This document shows, one piece after another, positions 11,391 through 25,500 of a DNA stretch of 64,000 nucleotides (positions are counted from its first letter, which is position 1; the number at the start of each line of letters is the position of its first letter). The notes beneath the pieces were generated by a model. That model searched no databases. It worked only from the letters and a program-made list of their open reading frames with translations, and had not been told where the DNA came from. The stretch lies in contig CANTUR010000124.1 of the NCBI GenBank assembly GCA_947683625.1, positions 1,550,001 to 1,614,000 on the forward strand, given 5' to 3'. This DNA is from Mallotus nudiflorus (lineage: Eukaryota > Streptophyta > Magnoliopsida > Malpighiales > Euphorbiaceae). Both the position numbers and the translations under genes were made by a program.

Positions 11391-14300
11391 ATGGCCTCTT
11401 ATAGACAATTTCCTTCACAATCTACATTTCCACCACCACAACAGCAGCAACAGCAAAGGCCTAATCAATTTAATCAAATGCAGAATTTCTCGCAACATTA
11501 TCCACAACCACCACCACCACAACCACCACCACCACCACCACCACCACCTCCCCACCAGCAATATCCATATCAACCGCCGCCTCCACCACCACCTGAATCA
11601 TCTTACCCGCCTCCACCTCCACCACCAGTGTCTGGAGGAGGAGCAGGAGGATACTACCCACCATCACAATTTTCTCAGTATGGGCATCAGCCCTTGCAAC
11701 AGCCAATGCAGCCACCACCTCCTCCTCCTCCTCTTCCTCCCAGCTCTTCAATGCCGCCACCACCACCACCACCACCTCCTAGTTCCCCACCACCGCCACC
11801 CCCTCGTAAGGACAGTGTAGGTGATAGAGATAAAGGGGTGTCTAAAGAAGGGAGAGAACTTGGCCATTTAAATCACGGTGATGCTGCTAAACATAAGCAG
11901 CAGCATAAGCCACAAGTTCCACCCCCTGGTGGTAAGAAGGTGAATGGTCAACCATCAGGGAGAGTGGAGACTGAGGAGGAAAGGAGGTTGAGGAAGAAGA
12001 GGGAGTTTGAGAAGCAAAGACAAGAGGAGAAGCACAGGCAACAATTGAAAGAATCTCAAAATTCAATTTTGCAAAAGACCCAGATGTTATCTGCTCAAAA
12101 AGGGCATGGTTCCATCGTTGGGTCAAGAATGGGGGATAGGAGAGCTGCTCCATTATTGGGTGGTGAGAAGAGTGAAAATAGGTTGAAGAAGCCAACAACA
12201 TTTTTGTGCAAATTAAAGTGAGTGTTTTGACTATAAACTTTGGGTTTTACACTACTTTCACTTGTTTCTAGTAGCTGCAATTTAAGCGTGATCTTAAACT
12301 ATTATTATTTTCTTTTGCCTTTCCATGCAAATTACTGAAGAATTGTTGCCAGTTAAACGTGTGGAACCTTTTCTTAGTCAGTAAATTTGGAAGCAGGTAG
12401 CTTCTATAACTGCTGGTGCTGCTACTGTTATACCTATAGATCACTGATATTAGTTTGATGTGGTGGATCTAGCTTGAGTGAGGATGCGTTATATTTTCAC
12501 GATTTTTTATTTTATTTTCATGATTCTAGGTATTTCCAGGACATGGGCTTGGACCATTATGTCATGTAGGATATTCAACATGGCAATTGCTTCTATAATT
12601 TGATTTGATATTTGCTTTCTTAATCTTTCCACCTGGTTGAACCAAAAAAGTGGGTTACTTTGAAACTGCTGCCTATTTGCTGTGGTTATCGGATTATACC
12701 TACAATGATGATGTGCGCATAAGTGGATGGTTTGGAATTGTTATGTCCTCCTTATGACTCTTGAAATCTTCTTCTAACAGTTTATGTGGAAGAAAACCTA
12801 CATTTACTAATAAATTCGGTGTTGAATTTTACACTTAATTTCATTTTGTTTCTGTTGCACTGTGTTCTATTCTATCTATTTGGTTAGAACTGACATTCTT
12901 ACATCTGTTGGAAATTGTTTTACTCACATTCAAAACTAACACATATTTTACTTGTGTACCTTTTGAAGATTCCGAAATGAACTTCCTGATCCAAGTGCGC
13001 AACCAAAGCTTATGACTATGAAGAGGGACAAAGATAGGTACGTATATGTAGCATGTGGGTTTTGAAGTGCAGATGCATCCTTTCAACTTTAGTAATTGTG
13101 TGTGACTATAGGTATTTATATTGTCTTACAACTAGAGAGGTTCTATCTAACTGCAATACATTTAAATGATAGAGGGGAAAAAGAACATTATATAGGGATA
13201 CATCTTCTGCATTAAATTCAGCGAAATCAATTGTTGGCCCAAGGGTTAAGTTTACCATTTATTAGATGTAAAACCAAACATACCAAAATCCAACAGGGTT
13301 CTAAGCATGGAAAGTAAGTACACCTCAATCACAAATTGGCAAAGTTCTTCTTAGAACTGCTTGTAAAAGGAATCCCAGTTGGACAGGGGTTAAAATGAAG
13401 GAAATTGAAGATGACATTTCTATTTTATGTAAAATACGAGCAAGGAGGATTACAATTGTTGCATTTAGTACTTCTAATGTTATGATACTCCTTTTTTTTT
13501 CCTTTATTCCTACAACAGAGACGTATGTTAAATATGATTGTTAAATTAGTGCAATTGGTACTTATTGACACATGTGGCAACACAGAAATTGTTGGGAGTA
13601 ATGTTCATCTAATATGACATAACTTGAAACAGCTGACCTATCATACTATTGTGTATGATTGTCTTGGTGCTGTTAAGATACTTTTGAGAATCTTATAAAA
13701 TATGGGGCCACATCAGTGGACAGGAAGGAAAACTAGATGAGCAGGAGCACACATAATCTATGTGCTTTCATATTTGGCAGCTCCAAATAATTGATGATGT
13801 GGAAGCAAATATAGATTCTTCTGGTTTTCTATATGGTTATAGTTTTAATATTATTCAACTTTTGTGTTCTTCTGTAGCTTAGCAGGCATACCAGAGGTCA
13901 AATTTTTAAAATTTTATTGAAAATGATTCTGTAAACTTTTTGACATCAAATTGTTTCTAATGAAGAATCTGTTTTCTTGATGAACTCAGAGGTCATGCTT
14001 TGTTTCCAGTTTAAAGCTATTGTTATTTATGAGTACTTCTCTTTGCAGATTTACAAAATACACAATCACATCATTGGAGAAAATGTATAAACCCCAACTA
14101 TTTGTGGAGCCGGATCTTGGGATACCTCTGGACCTACTGGATCTCAGTGTGTACAAGTATGATGTTTGATTTTTTCTGCTTTTTCCCCCCTCTTCCTGCC
14201 CTTTACGAGTCCCATATGTTTTTCTTTTTTCCTTAGTCGTCCTCCTCCCGGTCAGAGGCCACCTCTTGATCCAGAAGATGAGGAATTATTGCGTGATGAT

Positions 14301-16242
14301 GAGGCAGTTACTCCTGTAAAAAGAGAAGGGATAAAAATAAAAGATCGTCCCACTGATAAGGGTGTTTCTTGGTTGGTCAAAACACAATATATATCTTCTT
14401 TGAGCACAGATTCAACCAAACAGGTATTTTTTTTTCTTATACATAATATTATTTACCTTGCAAATTACTTCTACCTGTGTTGTAACCAGATGCATTTGCA
14501 TTTTGCAGTCTATGACTGAAAAACAAGCAAAAGAACTGCGAGAAAAGAAAGGAGGCCAAAGCCTTTTGGAGAACCTCAATAATAGGTAACTGTTGTCAAC
14601 AAAAAAGTCTGGAGAGAATGATCAAATGGAAAAAAATTGGTCAGACTTTTGTTCTTTTTTTTTTTTTTTCAAAAGAAAAATACTTGGAATGTCACCACTA
14701 TTTTCAGGCAGAGTCAAATCAAGGAGATTGAAGCATCATTTGAGGCATGCAAGTTAACCCCTGTCCATGCAACCAACAAAAGTCTTAAGCCTGTTGAGAT
14801 TCTACCGCTGCTACCTGATTTTGATCGGTATGGTTTTAATGCTTTTCTATCGTTCTTTGTTAAATGATATAACTATAGAATAGCAGGTCACAGTGCATCC
14901 CAGCATTTTCATGTTGAACTTTGACTTGATGTTATGATGCTATTGCACCAGGTATGAAGATAAATTTGTTACGGTGACATTTGATAATGCTCCTACAGCT
15001 GACTCAGAAATCTACAGCAAGTTGGATCCATCTGTTCGTGATGCCTGTGAATCACGGGTGAGTTAAATACATAGTTACTTTCCACATAGGCAGCAAAATC
15101 ACAATCAAATCAGAAAGAGGACTACAGTTGCATACTTGAAAGATTATTTTATATTGGTTAGGATAATTATTCAGTTAGATCAGGAAGCCACAATTCTGTT
15201 CCAAACTGAGATATGGAGAAAGTGTTAAATTGTCCTTCTATGACTAATTGTTAGAATATGCTTTAAGTGCTACTTTTTTGTGTGGTTACAGGCTGTTATG
15301 AAAGCTTGTGTGGCAACAGGGTCAGATGCGGCTAACCCAGAAAAATTCTTAGCATATATGGCCCCATCTCCTAACGAGGTAGTTATATGTGATTTGGAAT
15401 TTCAAATATCATGTGCTCATTGGCACTGCAATTTAGAAACTTGTTATACATAGTTCAATATGCAGTTATTATCACAGGTATATTTACTTGTTATGTTATT
15501 GTGGCAGCTGTCAAAGGATATGTATGATGAAGATGAGGACGTCTCATATAATTGGGTTCGTGAGTACCACTGGGATGTAAGTGCCTTGAACTTGTAAGTT
15601 TGTGTGGAAGTCCAGTATTTTGTCAGCTTGATTAAGTTTTCTTGTTGTTTCTCAAACAGGTACGAGGTGATGATGCTAAGGACCCAACAACATTCCTTGT
15701 ATCATTTGATGACAATGCTGCTCGTTATGTGGTATGAACTTGAACTGGATTTATTCATTTTCAGTTTCTCACATAAAGCCTTTCTTTTTGTCATCAATTA
15801 TGTGCATTTTATGGTTAATTAGTTGGTATGACTTTCACATTTTCTCAACTTGCTGCAGCCTCTTCCCACAAAGATCAACTTAAGAAAGAAGCGAGCTAGA
15901 GAGGGAAGATCTGGTGATGAGGTTGAACATTTTCCAGCACCATCAAGTGTGACAGTGAGGCGGAGACCAACTGCTGCTGCGAGAGAACTCAGGGATTCAG
16001 CGGTATGGTCGTTGAGGCATTTGTATAAGATTTACTAATTGGTGATAAATATCAGGTCTGCATGCATTTGACTTTTTTTTTTTTCCCAATAGGGACCTTC
16101 AAGTTCAAGGGGTAATATTCTGAATTCAAGGATGGGAGCAGTAGATGATGATGATGATGATGGGCTTGGAAGATTGCATAGGGATGCTCGAGACCAGGAT
16201 ATTGATCATTCAAGTGAAGCTGAAGATGACTTGTCTGAATGA
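11391..16242 (+). CDS. ELF7: RNA polymerase II-associated factor 1 homologue (PAF1 complex; VIP2/ELF7)
   Basis: Nuclear subunit of the PAF1 complex, which travels with RNA polymerase II and supports H2B ubiquitination and H3K4/K36 methylation. In Arabidopsis this protein keeps FLC active and represses flowering. Exons: 11391-12217, 12969-13037, 14049-14156, 14237-14423, 14509-14585, 14708-14827, 14952-15057, 15292-15378, 15508-15576, 15660-15731, 15859-16002, 16093-16242. All junctions are GT-AG and phases close to 671 residues. Residues ~17-22 are a Gln run, ~38-140 a proline-rich low-complexity region encoded by CCA/CCG repeats, and ~193-222 a charged helix (ERRLRKKREFEKQ). The Paf1 domain starts at ~270 (FLCKLKFRNELPDP) and includes RFTKYTITSLEKMYK, VEPDLGIPLDLLDLSVY and YNWVREYHWD. 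The tail is acidic (Asp run at ~638, end SSEAEDDLSE). The protein is longer than Arabidopsis ELF7 mainly because of the proline-rich region. No break was seen. Confidence 0.96.
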
Positions 16243-17527
16243 GCAATACTGTAGCAACTGCCGCAAATATATTTAAGTACTCTTTCACAGTTGGTGCGGC
16301 AGGTGACTGGTAGGAAACTATTAATCTGGATGCTGCAATGATATAAATGAGATAAGTAGAAATAATTCAATGTACATGCCAACCGCTGAAAAATATACAT
16401 ATTTTTTCAGGTTGTAGCTGGTTTTAGTAGAAATAGGTAAGATAAATTTTCCCAATACCATAAAAGGCAAAAAGAATGAAGGTGGTGAGAAATGTTGGAC
16501 GTGAGATGAGAGAGTTTGTCTTTTAATTTCATGTAAACATGTCTTATTTAATCTATGGAATAGTTTTTCTTTCTCATTATCCTCTGCTGCCTTTCAAATT
16601 TCTCACTTTATTGAATGTTTAGTGAACATACCCTTTCATTTTTTTTTTTTTATTTTGGGATTTCTCTTTGGTACCTTTATCCAGTTAATCTTATAATATA
16701 AAGGTACCAGTTAATCTTATAATATTATTATATGGTTGTATCTTCTCTATTGAAAATAATCAAGATATCACCCTCTTGATAGCCTTTCAGGATGGTTTGT
16801 ACTTTGTACATGCCATTTTTATGGTGTGCTGTCTGGTAGAAAGCAGGGTTGTTCTTTTCTTCCTGATTCAGAGGAATTTTAGCCTGGAAAACATTAAAAT
16901 TGGTTTTTTTTTTTTTGCTAGAAAATTATCTATAAAAAGTATTAGTCTGAAAAAACATCTACGATTTTTTTCAGAATTTACAGTCGTTTTTATTTCCCCG
17001 TCAGCATTGAACACATCTCCATTGCAAGTGTTTTGCTTTTCCAATCCTGAAACTTATGTATGGGATAGCGCTGAAAAATGTTATCTCCTTACACTAGGGT
17101 AAATGGCCTTTGAGCTGGTCTTCCTTCATAATAGAGGCAATTAATTTTAGATGTTTTGCACTCCTCAATTTCAAATGAACTCTAAATGCCGAAAACAGGG
17201 GCTTTCATTACAAAAAAAAAAAAAAAATGATAAACTCTTCAGTCCTCAAGTGTACTTTTTATGTTGATGTCTTCCATGCTATGGTTTGTGATAACCAACA
17301 CAGTGACCAGGAACCTTTTTCCAAGATGTTGATTTACCACATGTTGATTTTGTGCCTCAAAGAAGTTGCAAGATCTCTGTACACTTGGAAAACCTCTGAG
17401 AACTACTAGAGATGAAAACTGCAGTTATCTGTCTAGAATATTTACTGTGGAGACATGGCGAGGAAAAACAAAATTATGCCATCAGATTTCCTTTGCATAG
17501 GCAGTCCGAGGAGAATGCTTGTGTTCT
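16243..17527. other. Convergent 3' intergenic region between PAF1 and MMS19
   Basis: Holds the 3' UTRs of both genes, which face each other, and no supported exon. It has T- and A-runs (16640, 16905, 17213) and a short direct repeat, CCAGTTAATCTTATAATAT, at about 16681 and 16708. Frames at 16776-17102 and 17227-17409 lack any family resemblance. Confidence 0.6.
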
Positions 17528-20500
17528 TCAGTAATGAAGACTTCTCGATGCAGTTGATGCCCTATTTCGACAATCAACAAAAATCATAAAATTCATAAAT
17601 ATGAAGCTATTGGTATTTCATTTCAAGTCACTGGAATACATAGATCCAAAAAACTAACCATGAATGCCAGCACCTTACAGCTTCATTCCGAACAGCCCTC
17701 TTTGGATCATCCAGTGCTTTTGATATTGCTTGTAATACCTGAGGAAAACAAGCACAACTCAATTCACCACTAACACCCTGAATCAACATCCTCCAAAAAT
17801 AAAATGAAATAAAATAAAAAATAAACACACACACAAACGAGCAGCATATGTGCTCCTGCACAAATAGCAAATTTAATCCTCTGAGAAACTGGGACAGGGC
17901 TAATTCACATCTAGAGGCGCACTTTTCCAGATCAAGCAACAGAGAAATATTGAAGTGCACATCAATAAGTCAGTTCAACAAACCTGAATTCTCATAGGGT
18001 AAATCCTAGTGTGAGGCAGATCAGACATCGCAACAAGACATTGAACTGCTGTCTCTCGAATAAGCTGAGAAAAATCATCAATAATTTAATTGTTGCCAGA
18101 TATCAATAAAAAGGACTACAAATGAGTGGTCATAAAGTCAGAAACTGGCGATATGAAGTTTGAATCAACTAACTAAAAGCTAAAAAAAATAAGGTTAGCT
18201 ATGAAGTAAACTCACTGTGAATAGCTAATCATAATGAAAGAAAATGTAGAACGGCATTTACAAGAAAGGACAAAATGAATCACGTTTAAATTGTTAAAAG
18301 TTAATTCAAGTTTGCAGTAAAAGTCAACAGAAAAATAAATGTCTGTACAAGAATTAGTTTACCATCATATGAGGGTAGGCAACAAGTTCAATAAGGCATT
18401 TAATGAGAATATGAGCATTCTCTATGACAGCTTCTTTTCCTGCATGCATGAAGAAATAAGGGGTCATACTTTAGTAAATCTAAGTAGAGGATCATCAAAT
18501 TTAAGACAAACAGTTAACACAACATAAAAGAAAATGTCTTACCATTTTCATCTGTCAATATTCCTGATAAGACCAGCAAGAGACCATATGCTATATCTTT
18601 ATCTAAAACGTCCTTGCCTAACAAGGTTAAGCCATCCACCAGCATAGGAATCAACTGGAGAAAAGACATCTGACTGTAATAAGTTTGAGCTCACTTGATT
18701 TGAATCTAACACACCAGAAGAACTAAAATGGACAAAACGAACCTCCTTTGCATCATTCAGGATAACACTCAGTGGAATGTTAGATATAACATGTGCAAAA
18801 GCTCGATGCAGCATTGAACTGAAATGACAACACCATGTTATTGATCAAGAAACACAGAGTCAGACCGAACATTTCAAGACCAACATAGTCATACTGTCAT
18901 ATATATAGTTCATCAAGGTTAACATTCTGACAGAGTAATCATGTTCTCTGAGACCATAACACTGTTCCTCCAACTAAATCATTAGACATCAAGCACCGAA
19001 AACATCTGCTTTAACGCATGGGTGCTACAAGCATCCTCTGGCTGTCAGAATTTTGAATTTACCATTGGATTATATTGATTTCAACTAGATACTAAATCTA
19101 CATAGTATTTGCCTAACTACTGGCAACATGACTTTTCTTTCTATTTTCATTGATAGGTCAGAAATAAATAGGCACATGAAAAATAAAACAAAAGCCTGCA
19201 CTATTTAGAATTGCACTAAACAGAACATTTTGGGGGAGGGGGGGTTGGGGGGAGGTGGAGAGAGATGGGGCAGAAAGAAAAGGAATCAGAATGTTCTATT
19301 TTTTTAATGTAATGCAGACTTTTCCCATAAATACTAGATGGCAGCTAAAAAATGAAACAAATATGTAAAAAATTAAATAAATTACAATATATAGATTGTC
19401 AAAATACTAACCCTGATGCCAGAAGTAGGTCTAAGTACCGCACAACAAGATATTGAAAACAAAAAATGTGAACATAAGAGGGGAGATGCTTATTGAAAAT
19501 TTCAGGGTATAAGACGAAATATATCAAATCATAAAGATCTATTTGAATTGCAAATTACGTTCTTTCTACAATAGCCCAACAAATACTTGAATCTCAAAAT
19601 AATTTTAGAATAGTTTAATGGAGATCCCTCCCAAATTATAGGAAACAAAAGAAAAATAAGTTGATGCAACTTAAACATTGTTGCCTGCTTCTAGTTTGTG
19701 TAGATAAGATGATCAGTACCCGGTGAAATGTGGCATAAAAAATTGCAAGGACACATAGTATCACCAAAGGAATAGTAAGCTAAATATAAATTCAAGAAAG
19801 AGAACATACCTTGAGAACAATGAATCAGATTTAGTTATCAAACTTTTCAGGATAGGCATTATGCTAGAGAAAAACCGTTGCTTGTAGAGTGGTCGCACTA
19901 TTGCATGATATTTGCGGTTCAAACAAACTTCAGAATCAGTCATAAGAATTTGAAATGCATCTGCAGCAGATTTCATCACAGACTGTTGCATATCTTGCTT
20001 GCCATTGTTGTCTAACGAACTTTGTTTCCATGGCAACCCGCCAATTCCACCATCTGATAGTAAGCAATTTAAGAAAACCGTGGTTATATCTTTAACCTTT
20101 TCGTGACCACGCATAAGCAAACCTTTCCCGATCCATGCTAGTCCAACAATGGCAGGAATTTGAAGTGATGAAAGCTTTGGAGCATCAAGGCATAAACTAG
20201 TGAGATCTATCTTATCGCCATTGCTTGTCCAATCACAACTACCAAAAGGTCCATTGTTGAAAGAACAAAATACATTTGTGCTAAAAATTATATCCATTGC
20301 TTCTTCAAAGCTACAATCACCTGGATTGCGTGTACTGTTGGACTTCAGATCCAATTTGTTAACCAGAGAACCCAATGCTTGAGCAGCAATTACATGACCC
20401 TTAAGGAGAGCCATTACAAATAAATGCAATAATATTCTTGTATTTGGAATGCATGTTTGAGGCCGTAAGGCTATTATCACTGATGAAAATGAACAAAAAA

Positions 20501-22529
20501 TCCAATCATCTCGACCAGAAAATCTGTCCATTTCCTGAATAGCTCTGAAACTTTCCAGTTGCACTGGATTGTCAGACAAGAACTGCTTCAGCGGTGATGA
20601 AGTGTTTGATGAGAGTATGGCATAAGCTTTATAGATAATTGCGCTCTGGCTTTCGACTGAACAGCATGCAACAGCATCCTTCATAACCTTCATTGTTGCA
20701 TTAAGAAGCTTATCCTGATGATAAGATAATAGTTGTTATCACTACTTCCCTGAGTACAGAGACACTCACTTTGAACTAGAATAATTTCATCCTCAGTGAA
20801 ATCTTATGGTGTGATGTGCCAATAATGTTTTTGCCAGACCACTAATGATCAAATTGAATATCAATAGAGATCTCATAAGAACAATCAAGTTCAGCACTAC
20901 TTACTTTTTCATGGAATGCATCAGTGAAAGCCACGGAATTTTCAATTTGGTTCCATAAGTTAACTACAAATTGCATCAGAACTTCCTCAAAACCTTCAGT
21001 TTTCTGGATCCTGAGCCGATTCAAATTAACATGAGATGAGTACACTCTATCATTCTCTGCCATCCCAATTCCCAGGCCCCACAACAGAAAGTCCCCCTCA
21101 CTTTATCTAAATAATTTCTCAATGAAGGTAAGTATGGAAGGCAATGATGGTGGACTAGTGGCAATGGGAATTTTCAGAAAGACAGTCCAATCCAGATCTT
21201 AAGACAAGATTCACGTATCCAAAAAGAGAAAAGAAAATGATAATCTAATTCCAGAAAATTGAATTGACCAGAACAGGAAAGCATATACATTTCTGTGGTT
21301 GCAGTTAAATAGAGAACATGTATTTTTCATGAACTTTTTAAACTCAAAAAGTAAAAGACAATATACAGAACAAAGAGAAGAATTACAAAATACTGTTGGA
21401 ATTAATACATAATTGTATGAAATAAGGTGGATGCAGAGCTTTCTTCCAACCTCCTTACACTAAATGTAACTTTGATATGCACAATCAAACGCAGACTTTA
21501 AAACGGAGGAGAGAGGGGGGAGGGGGGCGGTGGGGTAAACCATAAACGTGCATGAAACTACACAGAATTAAAACATTAACAGCTCTATTAGAAAAATAAG
21601 CAGATAATAAACAGGAACATTAGAAGAAGTAGTTGGATACCATGGAAGCAACTCAGCAGAATAACATTCCAAAAGCTGAAGTAGAATCTTTGCTGAGTTT
21701 AGATTACCTTGAACCTATGCAACAAGAAAGGAAAATTAGATACTTGATTCCAGAAATGGGGGGAAAACTAAGGCCAAAAGAAGTATCCTTAATTGCAAAG
21801 ATGGTGCTATTCTGATTGCATAATTTGCTGGTGCTTAATAATTCAATTATACACATTTTCAATTAGTGCACATTTGAGAATAATCAAAATGTAAAAGGGC
21901 TGTCAAAGGAGATATTAACAGAGCTTGTAAGATTAACAATTCATGAGAAACAAATACAACAATAGAGATACCAATCGACCATACGTACATAAATTTCAGC
22001 TAAATTGACACGTATAGCTTCTTCAAGTCCTACAAAAATTTTCAGCATATATTTTTGCCCACTTGTACCAATGCTGGAGATGGCAGACAGTTTGAGTGAC
22101 CATGGCATACTCAAATCAGCAGATGATGCCGACAAAATTATCTTTTCTATTACAATATCCATGAAGTTCCTTTCCTTATCCAACTCATTGCACCCCTGAA
22201 TAAATGAGCCAATTTGCACTAGCGCCTTCAAAGCCTGATTCCACAACATCGTCTTGTTGAAATCCACAGTGATAATTGATATGAGTGTTATCAAGATATT
22301 GTTAAATGTCAACTTTGATACAAGAAAATAGTCTCCAGGGAATGTTGCCAGAATCTGCAAACCCTTCACTGCAAATCAATTTAAAAAGTTTCAAGCATTA
22401 TAATCTGGATTCTATGGTTGATTCTCATTTTGACCAACAAATTTGTTCAATAATCAAAAAAGAAATAAAGGAAAAGAGTATGAGATTAATGTAAGCTAAA
22501 GGACCTTAAAGACAACATAGTTTATATAT

Positions 22530-22569
<40 letters not shown>

Positions 22570-25500
22570 TATATTCCAGATCTTTTGGTATATCAAGCAA
22601 CTGCAGCATGCCAAATTTACATCATACAGAACCAACTGAATGCCGGAGCTGGGGAACACCTGTTTCCAGCATAGATACAACATACAGGTCTCCCCCATAA
22701 ACATAACAAGGCATCTGTTGATAGGTACCTGCCAAACTAATAGCTTTAACAGTAGAAGGTAGGCACACTGCACAGAGACATCCTCCAGGATAACTTACTG
22801 GTTCTTTATGATTCCATATAGGTGTCAAAAGAGATTAGGAAGACGAGACAATCATTGTTATCTATGTAAGAAACTATATTCCATTGTTCATTTACCCATA
22901 AAATCTCCTTGCACTCAATTTTTTTATCCAAAGGAAAGCCAATTGCTTTACATTTAGAGTTTACATTTGCTACTGGGTGCAATGAACAATATAACTAATC
23001 CATGGTGATAGACAATGTTATTAGAACCCTTAAATGACTTATCATGTTTGAAGACTTGGGGAGTAAATTCCAGTTCGGAAAAATTCCCAACCATCCAAAT
23101 TATTCATGAGTCGTCAAAAGGCAAGCTTATGGGGGGAAAATAACGATATATTAATCTAGCAGACGTACACATACAAGACCCCACCCATAACGGTTATTTT
23201 CCATTCAATATAAAGTGTATGGCAAGTGTAACTAAACATAAACACAAACATGTTCTCATGTAATATGTTATGTCTACAGTTGCAACACCAAGGATGCAGG
23301 ACCAATCGATCATTAGCTCGATTGCCTGAGTTCATGGACGTTAGCATCCAAAACTCCTTGTACTTCACTGTGAAAGTATTTACCTCCAAGATACAAATCT
23401 GCATTGTGAGCAGGTCCACTAACACATGTTGCCAAAACAGCACTGAAGGCTTCAGTTAAAGAAGTGGAAAAGCACTGGAGCAGGCAGCACCAAGTCTGAT
23501 TTGTGGATATGCATTGTGATGCAAGATTCTCAGGACTCGTGATCAAGTCTCTGCATGCTCCAAGAAGTTTGATGCACAGATAAAGAGATCCATGATTAAG
23601 TTGTTTTGATTTTGCAAATTTTTCATTTGAATGGCAAGCCCCAGATGCATTGTCAACTGAAATACCCAGAGCCTCCATCAGGTGGGGAAAGAAATATTCA
23701 AAAACTCTATTGCATGAGGAAACAGAAGCCTTTGCACAAACATAAAGGATATAACCAACCATGTGCAATTTCTGCTTGCTTTGTGAAGTAATTTCACTGT
23801 AATTCTTGTAGCTAGTGATGGTATTGAAAACCATTTTAACCTCTTCATCACTAATAAGCATACTTAGCAACAAATTGTTGTTTTGGACAATAAGTTTCTC
23901 CAGTAGTAATAGAGCTTCAGCTGTTATTTCATTCTTCTGAGAATCTGGATCATCTAGTGATTCTGAATTACAGATTAGCATAGGCTCTTCTCCTGAACTA
24001 TATATTGTATCTTTCAATGACGACCACATAGCTCCAGCATGTTTTGCTATTCTGTCTGCTCCAAAATTCAGTGTGCAGTAGCTAAGATACTTCAAAGAAT
24101 CAACCTAAGAGGGCATGGAATCACCATTCAGTTTGATTATCATTAGAAAGGCATTTTCCTTTGACATATAAGTGATACCTGCTGCAAGTGAACATAAGTC
24201 ATCTGGAATTTACCTTTGCAGATGGCAAGGAAGAGGAAAGCTTCTCAAGAAGCAAAGGCATCACAAATGGCTCAAAATGAGGCGTCGAAGAAAATGCAAG
24301 CTGTGAACAAAGAGAAGAAAAGAACATATTCAAGCTTAGAATTGTTAAATACAAGGTCACTGTTCCAACATGGACTCTGGTAATCCATGGATGACCTAAC
24401 GTACACCAAATGTAGGATCAAAAACCACTGGATTAAAATTGAATCAGCCTTTTAAGAGTCAAGAAGTCATCGCCAAAACACATCAGGACCCAATTTTATC
24501 CTGAGATTCTTTCTCAATATCCCCACATTGAAATCAATTCCATGAAGTATACCTTAACGACCAATAAGCAACTTCTATATTTCCTTTCATATTTTGCTGA
24601 GAGCATTCATCTTCTAAGAACACAAAATATAACTTTCCCAACAACACCATATAGCTTCAAAAAAAAAAAAAAGGAAAACAAAACTCCATGCAAAACCCCC
24701 CCAAAAAGGGCAGGCACGGACTATGTTATTCACCCAATTTCAAGTCATAACTCCAGAAAGTAAGAAGTTATCCAGAAATCATATGTTCCCAGCAATCTTT
24801 ACACAAAACTATAGCATGAACCACAAAAAAGAGGCAACACAAAATCATAGGAGAGTCTCTAAAGAAGCTCCACCTATAAAAAAAATTATGACAAGATTTA
24901 ACTCGAGCAAAACAGAAAACGCAAAAACAAAGTATGTTTGCAGAAATCCTTGCATCAAATCACAAAAAATTAAGTAGAAGAGAACATAAGCATTTAACAG
25001 AAATCACCAAAGAAGATGGACATTCCAGTAAGAAAATACAAAAAATATTTACATATTAATCTCCCATGAGGTAGACATTACATACCATTAATGCCCTTGA
25101 GAGGTCATCTCTTTTGACATCAATATCTTCTGCTTTTGGCTGGGAAAAGAAAAGAAGAAAGAAACAATGCATATGATAAATCAATGAAAAAGTTTTTGTC
25201 TTAAACATGAATCATCAAAATTACGAGCAGAGCAACTATAAGGAGCATAAACAAATTTTATAAGTGCTCATAGGTTGCCAAGTTTCCCAAGGCATCAATT
25301 CATCAGGAAAAAATTTGCATTCTTTTTTCTTTTTCTCGTCTTTGGAATAGTATTCCACATGGAAGATCCCATAAACAAAAAAAACAAAAAAAAAAAAAAA
25401 TGAACGAAAAATCAGCACAGATCTTCCAAACCAAAAAGAACAAACCTGCTCAAACAAGTATCACTTGTCACATACAGGGGTTTTTTAAAACATTGGACAT

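Noticed and set aside
11470..11775. Minus-strand 101-codon frame rich in valine opposite PAF1 exon 1
   Set aside because: It is the complement of the CCA/CCG proline repeats and has no independent signals.
11335..11820. 161-codon His-rich + strand frame
   Set aside because: Out-of-frame shadow of the PAF1 proline-rich exon; the PAF1 frame continues into conserved exons.
17628..17960. 110-codon minus frame as a separate gene
   Set aside because: Only the part at 17659-17738 is coding, as MMS19 exon 19; the rest is intron.
23250..24763. + strand frames over MMS19
   Set aside because: Shadows of MMS19 exons or intron text; no splice-consistent gene on this strand.
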